A stretch of DNA of 5,041 bases. Source: Holosporaceae bacterium UBA3830 (GTDB lineage Bacteria > Pseudomonadota > Alphaproteobacteria > UBA3830). The translations under genes were made by a program, and so were the position numbers. The stretch is taken from assembly GCA_002393025.1 (NCBI GenBank), contig DGIE01000062.1, positions 1 through 5,041 of the forward strand. The letters run 5' to 3'. Below, piece after piece: positions 1 through 4,717 of the stretch (position 1 is its first letter; every line of letters begins with the position of its first letter). The notes below the pieces were generated by a model. That model was not told the origin of the DNA and ran no database searches. It saw nothing but the letters and a program-made list of their open reading frames with translations.

Positions 1-99
1 ATGATTTTTCTCGATATGATTAACCTACGGTAAAGTATAAAAACTGTGGGTGCCTTCCAAAAATTTTTGTTTTATGTGAAAATACATAGGGTGAATGAA
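1..99. other. Upstream region of the Xre gene; no clear promoter
   Basis: This AT-rich leader lies before the first gene. The reading frame of the regulator stays open back to a GTG at 46, but no ribosome binding site precedes that codon. A TATGAT hexamer at 15-20 could be a -10 element whose -35 would lie outside the window, and TATAAA at 36-41 has no good -35 partner. A weak hairpin, TATGT (73-77) with ACATA (84-88), sits just before the ribosome binding site. I see no confident promoter here. Confidence 0.4.
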
Positions 100-387
100 A
101 TGAAAGAAAGTACAGAAATGATGTACCAAAAGATAGGCGAAAATGTTTATCGCTTCAGAGTATTGGAAAGAATGTCTCAAGCTCAATTAGCGGAAAAATC
201 GCAAGTTAGCGCGGCTTATGTCAGCCAGATTGAAGGATTCCGTTTGCATAAAGGAATTACTTGCACGGCGATTATAAGCATTTCGGAAGCATTGAATATT
301 CCGACTTGCGTTCTTTTAGCTCAGGAAGCGTGTCCGAAATATCTGGAGTGTCTTCAACAAACAGTCGATTATTCTATGAAGTCGTAA
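100..387 (+). CDS. Small Xre-family HTH transcriptional regulator with four cysteines
   Basis: A 95-residue DNA-binding protein of the Xre/Cro-cI class. The HTH spans roughly residues 12-72. SQAQLAEKSQV (26-36) is the second helix, and SAAYVSQIEGF (37-47), with the family's typical SQIE, is the recognition helix. ISEALNIP (61-68) closes the domain. The start at 100 is preferred over GTG 46 or GTG 91 because AGGGTG at 88-93 lies 6 bases before it. The C-terminal half has cysteines at 55, 70, 78 and 84, an unusual number for so short an Xre protein; redox or metal sensing is possible but unproven. There is no ligand or peptidase domain, so it probably acts as a simple dimeric repressor. The gene lies directly upstream of a perfect inverted repeat and a strong promoter, so it is the likely local regulator of the following operon. 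The HTH call is firm; the target is inferred. Confidence 0.9.
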   Translation: MKESTEMMYQKIGENVYRFRVLERMSQAQLAEKSQVSAAYVSQIEGFRLHKGITCTAIISISEALNIPTCVLLAQEACPKYLECLQQTVDYSMKS

Positions 388-401
388 TAAATAATTGTTG
401 A

Positions 402-418
402 GTGTCCTGTGAGGACAC
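402..418. promoter_or_regulatory. Perfect inverted repeat, candidate Xre operator
   Basis: GTGTCCT (402-408) and AGGACAC (412-418) are perfect 7-bp inverted arms around GTG. No T-run follows directly, so this is not a standard terminator. Its centre is about 42 bases upstream of the start site predicted from the extended -10 at 437-445, so it covers the -35 region, where a bound dimer would block RNA polymerase. A second, weaker promoter reading (TTGAGT 398-403, 17-base spacer, TACGAA 421-426) would put it inside the spacer. I found no second full copy in the window. That the upstream Xre protein binds here is inference from position and symmetry. Confidence 0.6.
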
Positions 419-436
419 CATACGAAAAATCTTGAT

Positions 437-445
437 TGCTATAAT
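437..445 (+). promoter_or_regulatory. Extended -10 promoter for the four-gene operon
   Basis: TGcTATAAT is a perfect extended -10 element, with TG at 437-438 and TATAAT at 440-445. The expected start of transcription is near 452. No good -35 lies at the usual distance (417-422 reads ACCATA), but extended -10 promoters need little -35 contact. The leader then contains a run of nine T (460-468) before the ribosome binding site at 486-493. The promoter is well placed to drive the gene starting at 501 and those behind it. Confidence 0.7.
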
Positions 446-500
446 TAAAGGATAGAAAATTTTTTTTTAGATAAATGTGTTGATTGAGAGGAATAAAAAA

Positions 501-1325
501 ATGAGCTTACAAGAGGCACGTAAACTTATTCGTGATATTGTTGAGCCAAGTGTGTATTTTATGTACGATGATTGGGTTTTTGAGCCTAGTGCTAGTTGGG
601 ATCAGCGAGAATCAGACTTTAAAAGACAAACCTCTTATAAATGGGAGCATGAAGATTTTAATCTTTGGACAGGACAATCCATAGACGATACCTACATTGC
701 TCCGCCTTATATTCCAGATAGAGGTTTAATAAATCTCAGCGGAAAAGAATGCGACCCTTTGTATTGGTTACTTATTAATGTATATAACACCAAAGAAATT
801 ATTGATAAACAACGTTACCGCGATGATGTTGAATATAGAAATTCAGTCAGAAAGTCGGCATCAGAAGCTTGGCAACAACTGGCAAAAAATATTCAATTTT
901 GGCATGACTTGGAAGAAATCCTTTGGAACAGCAAAGAAAGACAAATTCATGTTGACCAATGCTGGTTTTTTGGTGAAATAGGCTACATGTACGGTCATTC
1001 TTGGAAAGAATATAAAATAACTTACATTGATAAGGATGATGGTATAATAAAAACGTATCCTCAACTTTCCTCTGGGTTGAAAAATAGCGTACCTGCGTCG
1101 ACTAATACAAAAGTTTCTGCAACAAATGAAAATGCAAAGAAACAATCTTCCGATGATACGGAACCTAAAAACGTTACCGACAAAAAGAAAAAGAAGGAAG
1201 AAACTGCAGGAATAATTTTTTGGATTTTCTTTATTGGAGCTTATGTTTTCACCTCAGCAGATTTATTGCACAGTGCACTTGGAGCATTTTTTATTGCTTT
1301 GGCAGCATACATTATAATTTCCTAA
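501..1325 (+). CDS. Unknown Trp-rich protein with C-terminal two-helix membrane anchor
   Basis: A 274-residue protein of no family I recognise. The start at 501 is chosen because GAGAGGAA (486-493) sits 7 bases before it; the frame is open back to GTG 477, which has no ribosome binding site. There is no signal peptide. Residues 1-190 form a soluble domain very rich in aromatics, with ten tryptophans (25, 33, 48, 56, 89, 124, 134, 142, 155, 168) and an acidic, Tyr-rich N-terminal half. Residues 190-235 are a polar Ser/Thr/Asn/Lys linker ending in five lysines (228-232). Two hydrophobic segments follow (about 237-254 and 259-273), separated by a short SADLLH turn, and the protein ends right after the second. 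The lysine run before the first helix suggests that the N-terminal domain faces the cytoplasm. It is the first gene behind the operator-promoter region and is followed after 49 bases by a lipoprotein gene. Stops TAA and TAG are in tandem. It may carry a signal to or from the membrane, but no catalytic motif is visible. Confidence 0.85.
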   Translation: MSLQEARKLIRDIVEPSVYFMYDDWVFEPSASWDQRESDFKRQTSYKWEHEDFNLWTGQSIDDTYIAPPYIPDRGLINLSGKECDPLYWLLINVYNTKEIIDKQRYRDDVEYRNSVRKSASEAWQQLAKNIQFWHDLEEILWNSKERQIHVDQCWFFGEIGYMYGHSWKEYKITYIDKDDGIIKTYPQLSSGLKNSVPASTNTKVSATNENAKKQSSDDTEPKNVTDKKKKKEETAGIIFWIFFIGAYVFTSADLLHSALGAFFIALAAYIIIS

Positions 1326-1330
1326 TAGTA

Positions 1331-1360
1331 TAAAAATGTAAAATTTTACTGTGATTTTTA
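1331..1360. repeat. AT-only nested palindrome between genes
   Basis: TAAAAAT (1331-1337) and ATTTTTA (1354-1360) form outer arms around a perfect 12-base palindrome GTAAAATTTTAC (1338-1349). The whole element fills the gap before the ribosome binding site of the lipoprotein gene. It is almost GC-free, so its RNA hairpin would be weak. It could be a protein-binding site, a mild processing signal or a chance result of base composition. Confidence 0.3.
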
Positions 1361-1374
1361 CGGAGGAATCGGAT

Positions 1375-2766
1375 ATGAAAAAACTTTTATCAATTATCTT
1401 GAGCATAACCGTAATCCTTTTTGTTGGTTGCGGCAGTAACAAAACCGTTGAACAGAAGCCGCCACCTGTTGAAAAAGTCGATTCTTCTGTAAAAGAATCT
1501 CCGCCTGTTGTTGAAGAAGTTGCGGAACCTGTTGTCGAGAAAAAGAACGTCAATCTCGGCATAACGCTTGAGCAATTCAAAGAAATGTCGAAAGAAAGAG
1601 CGACTTCCGCTCTCGTCATGGATCAAGATATTGAAAATGAAAACACGGATTCTTCTTACTCTATATTCTATAATTTTTCTGAGGCTCGTAAAGACTTGGC
1701 AGAAGGATTCTTAAAAGGTGAAGTTACCTTGAATGTTGAAGGAGACATAGTAAATCTGGCGGATAAAATTAACTTCGACAGCACCACAATAAAATTTGAC
1801 GATAGCGAAGAAATTTTCCAACTCGAATACAGCTTTAATTACGGTAGAGAAATCAGTAAAACAAAGCAAATGATACGCGGTACGATAGATAAATCAACGG
1901 GTATGATAAAAGAAATTGCCATGCTGGTTAAAAATCCTGAACCTATAAATTTAAGTATGTCGTACATAACTTTAGGAATTTGGCTTTCGGTTTTCAATCC
2001 GGAGATGACCGAACCTCAACGTAAAGAATTCCTTTTCGATGACTTGGAAGCTTATCACAACATAGACTATTTAGATAAATCAGATTCGCGTGGATGTAAT
2101 GTCGGAATTCGTGGTAACTTCAAATATACGATTACGGTTATCGATAAGAACGCGATTGTAATTTCGGTTGCTCCCAAAGATGCTTCGCCTCCGCCAAAGA
2201 TTCTTGATCTTGGTCTGACGCCTGAACAATTCAAAGAGCGCGCCCTTCAATCAAACTACCTCGATAATGTGAAACTTACCAAACGTGCCTCAAAAGATGA
2301 CAACGATATTTATGAAGGCGAATTTACGTTCAAAGGCGAATACCAATTCGAGAAGTCTCGTCCGCCCGTCAGTGGTGTAAAGCAACAATTTACGTGCGCT
2401 GTCGACAAGAAAAGCGGCTTAATAATAGCCTTCGTAGTGGAGCGAGAACACAAATCTGAAACTGACGAATTTTTGGGTAAGCTACCATGCATTATACTTT
2501 CGCAAGTTTTTAACAGCGAATTAACGCCTGAAAACCGTGACTCTTTCATTATAAAATTTGACGGAAGAAACGGATTAGGTTTAGAAAATCCCATTTCAGT
2601 CACTCGACACGCTGTTCACGGAAACGTAAGATACATTGTCGAAGACTATACAAAAATGGTAGAAGGAGTTGGGAGTAAAAACATAATTAAAGTTATAGTA
2701 TCAGCAAAAGATTACGGGTTGCCTGCGTCTCATGTATCGTCTTGGTGGTGGCTCACTTCATTCTAA
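1375..2766 (+). CDS. Lipoprotein with two tandem copies of one uncharacterised domain
   Basis: A 463-residue predicted lipoprotein. GGAGGA (1362-1367) sits 7 bases before the ATG at 1375; the frame extends back to GTG 1351 without support. The signal peptide is KK plus a hydrophobic stretch (residues 5-17) ending FVGC with Cys19 as the lipidation site; Phe at -3 is less common than Leu but acceptable. Residues 27-58 are a Pro/Val/Glu-rich tether. The body is duplicated: copy 1 about 59-268 and copy 2 about 277-446. Matching blocks are NLGITLEQFKE (60-70) with DLGLTPEQFKE (278-288); IDKSTGMI (171-178) with VDKKSGLI (343-350); LSVFNPEMTEPQR (204-216) with LSQVFNSELTPENR (375-388); and VISVAPKD (262-269) with VIVSAKD (440-446). 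The joint carries SPPPK. The C-terminus is odd, with three consecutive tryptophans (457-459). No enzymatic motif is seen, so a binding or structural role on the outer face of a membrane is likely. It is followed after 25 bases by a second lipoprotein gene. Confidence 0.9.
   Translation: MKKLLSIILSITVILFVGCGSNKTVEQKPPPVEKVDSSVKESPPVVEEVAEPVVEKKNVNLGITLEQFKEMSKERATSALVMDQDIENENTDSSYSIFYNFSEARKDLAEGFLKGEVTLNVEGDIVNLADKINFDSTTIKFDDSEEIFQLEYSFNYGREISKTKQMIRGTIDKSTGMIKEIAMLVKNPEPINLSMSYITLGIWLSVFNPEMTEPQRKEFLFDDLEAYHNIDYLDKSDSRGCNVGIRGNFKYTITVIDKNAIVISVAPKDASPPPKILDLGLTPEQFKERALQSNYLDNVKLTKRASKDDNDIYEGEFTFKGEYQFEKSRPPVSGVKQQFTCAVDKKSGLIIAFVVEREHKSETDEFLGKLPCIILSQVFNSELTPENRDSFIIKFDGRNGLGLENPISVTRHAVHGNVRYIVEDYTKMVEGVGSKNIIKVIVSAKDYGLPASHVSSWWWLTSF
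1549..2178 (+). repeat. First copy of the duplicated lipoprotein domain
   Basis: Residues 59-268 of the large lipoprotein. The unit begins with an [LI]-T-x-E-Q-F-K-E helix start. A beta-rich stretch with a D-K-S-T-G-M-I turn follows, then a hydrophobic helix ending L-S-V-F-N-P, and a last pair of strands ending APKD. This copy is longer than the second, with an insertion around residues 80-145. The similarity is seen at protein level. At DNA level only short runs such as GAGCAATTCAAAGA and GAACAATTCAAAGA agree, so the duplication is old. Confidence 0.7.
2203..2712 (+). repeat. Second copy of the duplicated lipoprotein domain
   Basis: Residues 277-446 of the large lipoprotein, about 170 residues. 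The order of elements is the same as in the first copy: LTPEQFKE, VDKKSGLI turn, LSQVFNSELTPE, then final strands ending VSAKD. It lacks most of the insertion seen in copy 1. Its opening LTPEQF also resembles FNPEVF near the start of the mature part of the next lipoprotein. Confidence 0.7.
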
Positions 2767-2791
2767 AATTTTAAATTTGGAGGAAATTTTT

Positions 2792-3409
2792 ATGGTCAAA
2801 AAATTTTTCTTCTTGTCCATTCTGTTGGTCGTCTTGCTTATAATTGGCGGTTGCAGTGATTCAGCCGACACTTCTTCCGGCAGTTCCTCAAAAAAAAGTG
2901 ATAAAGTTATAGCCTCTGCGGAGAGTTTCAATCCCGAAGTTTTTATTAAGTTATACAATGCGAATGTCAAGAAAATGAATGCAAGCGACGCTATACTTTT
3001 AAGCACGACCCCTTCTTACCAACAGCGAAGTTATAATGTTTATCAACTGGAGGGCTACAGAAATTCAGACATAGGCTTTAGCTCCAATAATAATATTATA
3101 GCCATAACGTACTCCGTTAAGAAAAAAAGCCGCAAGGATTTATGCGATTCTATGATTGCGGTGTTTGAAACTTTAGTTCCAGGTCACGGTTCGGAAGCCG
3201 CTCGAAAGACGGGATTTGTTGGGAATGATGGAATGTTACGTTTTCCAATCGAAGCGGTATCTTACGGTAATGGTTCATTCACTTTCAAAGAGGGACTTTA
3301 TGGTTGCTTTACAAAAGTTGAATACAATGTTAATGAGGCTTTCGACAAAGAGCCTGGCATGTTTACAATCAGTCTGATTAAACCTGGTACTAGTCTTCAA
3401 GATTTATAA
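2792..3409 (+). CDS. Small lipoprotein, probable single-domain relative of its neighbour
   Basis: A 205-residue predicted lipoprotein. GGAGGA (2779-2784) lies 7 bases before the ATG at 2792; an in-frame ATG at 2732 lies inside the previous gene and lacks a ribosome binding site. The signal peptide has KK at 3-4, a hydrophobic core at 5-18 and a good lipobox IGGC with Cys21 as the modified residue. A Ser/Lys linker (22-43) follows. The mature domain begins FNPEVFIKLYN (46-56), echoing LTPEQFKERA of the large lipoprotein. It continues with a strand and turn SSNNNIIAITYSVK (97-110), a helix DSMIAVFETLVPG (119-131) at the place of the L-x-x-V-F-N-P helix, and final strands ending SLIKPG (194-199). 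The same elements in the same order suggest a third, diverged copy of one fold; this is inferred by eye. No catalytic residues are evident. The lipoprotein call is strong; the family is unknown. Confidence 0.88.
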   Translation: MVKKFFFLSILLVVLLIIGGCSDSADTSSGSSSKKSDKVIASAESFNPEVFIKLYNANVKKMNASDAILLSTTPSYQQRSYNVYQLEGYRNSDIGFSSNNNIIAITYSVKKKSRKDLCDSMIAVFETLVPGHGSEAARKTGFVGNDGMLRFPIEAVSYGNGSFTFKEGLYGCFTKVEYNVNEAFDKEPGMFTISLIKPGTSLQDL

Positions 3410-3444
3410 AGAAATTTAAAGGATGTGGTCTATATTTAATCAAG

Positions 3445-3459
3445 TTCTTATAGTAAGAA
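3445..3459 (+). promoter_or_regulatory. Inverted repeat over a possible weak internal promoter
   Basis: TTCTTA (3445-3450) and TAAGAA (3454-3459) are perfect arms around TAG. The element contains TATAGT (3449-3454), a 5/6 match to a -10 box, but the hexamer 17 bases upstream (TGGTCT, 3426-3431) matches -35 poorly. The 69-base gap before the PH-domain gene is the longest inside the operon, so a secondary promoter or a binding site is possible. Evidence is thin. Confidence 0.25.
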
Positions 3460-3478
3460 AATTTAAGGAGAGATTTGT

Positions 3479-3889
3479 ATGAGTATTAGTGATTCAGATT
3501 TTGAAAAAATGTATTCCGAAGCTGTTAGAAAGTGTAATGTCGGGCAGAGTCAAATTCATATTGATCTTCTTATGGATTGGAGCGGAAAAAATAAACTCAA
3601 GGAAGTTCTCTTTGATTCTGAAGAAATATTGGCTGTAGCAAGTGCAGATAACAAAGATAACGATTTTCTTGCCAGTGCCTTAACACGCAATGCCTTGATT
3701 CTCACAAATATGCGACTAATGTTTATCTCAAAAGGACTTCTTGGTACACGTGTAAAAGAAGTCTCAGGGAAACAGTTTAAGCAAATAGAATGGCTTAATG
3801 ATAATATGTTAAAATTTAGTGATGTAAAAGTTGTTACAACTGAAAAAGAGTTAAAAATAATGAAAGAAATGATTTACCAGATGATGTAA
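3479..3889 (+). CDS. Small cytosolic protein with a bacterial PH-like (YokE/bPH_3-type) domain
   Basis: A 136-residue soluble protein with no signal peptide or membrane segment. AAGGAGAG (3465-3472) sits 6 bases before the ATG, which fixes the start. Residues 1-45 are mostly helical and charged. From about 47 on the sequence follows the bacterial PH-like pattern: SEEILAVASAD (47-57), then ALILTNMRLMFISKGLLG (72-89), matching the family's usual l-x-L-T-N-x-R-L-l-F-I-s-K-G strand pair, then the strand FKQIEWLNDNMLKFSDVKVV (100-119), and a final helix EKELKIMKEMIYQM. Proteins of this group often carry an extra SHOCT helix, which is absent here. Such domains are generally thought to mediate protein or membrane contacts; no ligand can be read from the sequence. 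It is the last gene before the terminators, and its job with the membrane proteins upstream is unknown. Confidence 0.85.
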   Translation: MSISDSDFEKMYSEAVRKCNVGQSQIHIDLLMDWSGKNKLKEVLFDSEEILAVASADNKDNDFLASALTRNALILTNMRLMFISKGLLGTRVKEVSGKQFKQIEWLNDNMLKFSDVKVVTTEKELKIMKEMIYQMM

Positions 3890-3929
3890 TTAACCTTATC
3901 ATTGGGTAATGAAGATTGAACGAAAAAAT

Positions 3930-3957
3930 GGATTAAGCAACTAATCCCAATATTTTT
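3930..3957 (+). terminator. Weaker hairpin, possible first terminator
   Basis: GGATTA (3930-3935) and TAATCC (3942-3947) pair around AGCAAC, followed by CAATATTTTT. A competing outer pairing, ATTGGG (3901-3906) with CCCAAT (3946-3951), would also end just before the T-run. Both are weaker than the hairpin that follows at 3965-4003. Confidence 0.4.
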
Positions 3958-3964
3958 GTAGTGC

Positions 3965-4003
3965 AAGATGGTTTGTGCAAAAGAGATAGCACAAGCCATT
4001 TTT
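3965..4003 (+). terminator. Intrinsic terminator closing the operon
   Basis: ATGGTTTGTGC (3968-3978) pairs with GCACAAGCCAT (3989-3999), an 11-bp stem with one G-U pair around a 10-base A-rich loop. The T-run at 4000-4003 follows at once and extends the stem by pairing with the A-rich bases before it. It lies about 75 bases after the PH-domain gene stop, on the correct side to end the operon. Confidence 0.8.
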
Positions 4004-4307
4004 CGATTCTGGAAAAATTAAAAGAAAAAATCAAGACACAATAAGAATTGTTTAAGCTATTGCCAATAATTACAAACTCAAAGGAATCGCTAAAATTCAA
4101 GTAATCCTCAAAAAGAAGTCTTCAACCTAATGTTTGAATCAATGATTAATGGCGCGAGATGTAAATTCATAAAATAGCGTTGAAGACAGTTCGCGAATTA
4201 AGCGGCGGACGTCTTCTTCCGCAAAATTTTGGAAATAAGAATTTTATTTTTTCCCACTCCCGTCGTTTAAGTCTTTTCGATAAAATAAATCTGACATAAA
4301 TTTTTTC
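4004..4307. other. Gene-free stretch with decayed insertion-sequence DNA
   Basis: There is no intact gene between the operon terminator and the toxin promoter. Both strands are broken by stops. The only recognisable content is a minus-strand transposase remnant at about 4150-4271. A 9-bp inverted repeat, GTCTTCAAC (4118-4126) with GTTGAAGAC (4179-4187), is present; at this length it could be chance. I see nothing identifiable in 4004-4149. Confidence 0.6.
4150..4271 (-). pseudogene. Decayed N-terminal fragment of an IS5-family transposase
   Basis: Read on the minus strand, 4271 to 4170 encodes LKRREWEKIKFLFP, then CGRRRPP, then LNSRTVFNAIL. This matches the known N-terminal pattern of IS5-family (IS427/IS1031-like) transposases: E-W-x-x-I-x-P-L-L-P, a G-R-P-rich turn, then R-x-x-x-N-A-I-L-W. 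The next codon is TGA (4167-4169) exactly where Trp is expected. Just beyond, ATCTCGCGCCAT (minus strand, 4160-4149) resembles the codons for the S/T-G-A-P-W motif but is frame-shifted. Nothing of the later DDE domain is visible, and no terminal inverted repeats were found. It is a relic, not a working element. The identification rests on motif memory and not on an alignment. Confidence 0.55.
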
Positions 4308-4336
4308 TTTACAGTCATACTTCATTGCAGTATAAT
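4308..4336 (+). promoter_or_regulatory. Sigma-70-type promoter of the toxin-antitoxin operon
   Basis: TTTACA (4308-4313, 5/6 to the -35 consensus) and TATAAT (4331-4336, 6/6) are separated by the ideal 17 bases. Transcription should begin near 4342-4344, which is the toxin ATG itself. A weaker alternative, CTGACA (4291-4296) with CATACT (4316-4321) and a 19-base spacer, would start about 15 bases earlier. Confidence 0.8.
4317..4333. promoter_or_regulatory. Inverted repeat in promoter spacer, candidate antitoxin operator
   Basis: ATACT (4317-4321) and AGTAT (4329-4333) are perfect 5-bp inverted arms with a 7-base centre, lying between -35 and -10 and overlapping the first half of the -10. HTH antitoxins of HigBA modules commonly repress their own promoter at such sites. 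The arms are short, so the site is plausible but not proven. Confidence 0.45.
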
Positions 4337-4342
4337 CAATAT

Positions 4343-4717
4343 ATGGAAAACTTACTGATACCTCAAGTCGTTGCTGAAACTCCAACTTATCTTCGTGCGG
4401 TCGACGAATTTTGGGATACTGACACCCAAGACGAATTCAAAAATTATATCGGTGTCAATCCTTTAGCAGGAGACATAATTCCCAACACTGGCGGTCTTCG
4501 TAAGGTTCGTTGGAAAAGTAGTAAAGGTGGAAAGAGGAGGGGTGCTCGTGTCATCTACTATTTCTACAACGAGAATCATCCTATTTACCTTATATTCGCT
4601 TACCAAAAAAATGTTCAGTCCGATTTGACCGAGTATGAAAAAAAACTACTCCGAGATTACGTTCTTACGCTCAAAAATTCATTTCGCTCTAAAGAAGGTT
4701 ATCATCATGAACAATGA
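4343..4717 (+). CDS. higB: HigB-2/RelE-type toxin, likely translation-dependent mRNA endonuclease
   Basis: A 124-residue toxin of the RelE/ParE superfamily. Family blocks as recalled from HigB-2 proteins: ETPTYLRAVDEFW (12-24), NPLAGDIIPNTGGLRKVRW (39-57), GKRRGARVIYYFY (63-75) and IYLIFAYQKNVQSDLTEYE (81-99), with the basic cluster K59/K61/K64-R66 expected near the ribosome-facing active site. Known members cut mRNA on translating ribosomes and stall growth until neutralised by their partner. ATG 4343 is the only usual start codon between the promoter and the conserved core; TTG 4325 is in frame but lies across the promoter's -10 region, upstream of the expected transcript start. No Shine-Dalgarno sequence precedes the ATG, consistent with leaderless translation. 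The protein is somewhat longer than typical members, with about 10 extra N-terminal residues before ETP. The 3' end overlaps the antitoxin gene by 11 bases. All family blocks are present, so the toxin looks intact. Confidence 0.9.
   Translation: MENLLIPQVVAETPTYLRAVDEFWDTDTQDEFKNYIGVNPLAGDIIPNTGGLRKVRWKSSKGGKRRGARVIYYFYNENHPIYLIFAYQKNVQSDLTEYEKKLLRDYVLTLKNSFRSKEGYHHEQ

Noticed and set aside
861..1145. Open frame on the minus strand inside the Trp-rich gene.
   Set aside because: It is fully covered by a well-supported gene on the other strand and has no ribosome binding site or recognisable family.
1263..1626. Two overlapping minus-strand frames over the start of the large lipoprotein gene.
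   Set aside because: They mirror the Pro/Val/Glu-rich tether region and look like low-complexity shadows of the real gene.
2310..2603. Minus-strand frame inside the large lipoprotein gene.
   Set aside because: The duplicated domain pattern on the + strand explains the sequence; nothing supports the antisense frame.
3423..3482. A 19-codon open frame (ATG 3423 to TGA 3480-3482) overlapping the PH-domain gene start by ATGA.
   Set aside because: Its only purine-rich sequence touches the ATG, leaving no spacing for a ribosome binding site, and its composition is unremarkable. Overlap by ATGA alone is not enough.
4020..4130. Protein-like stretches on the + strand (for example KLKGIAKIQVILKKK).
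   Set aside because: They are broken by stops, lack a start and ribosome binding site, and match no family I know. Lys/Ile-rich readings are expected from AT-rich DNA.
4118..4187. Nine-base inverted repeat GTCTTCAAC / GTTGAAGAC, with a further GTCTTC at 4211-4216.
   Set aside because: A 9-bp match within a few hundred bases can arise by chance, and the arms do not coincide with a recognisable insertion-sequence end.
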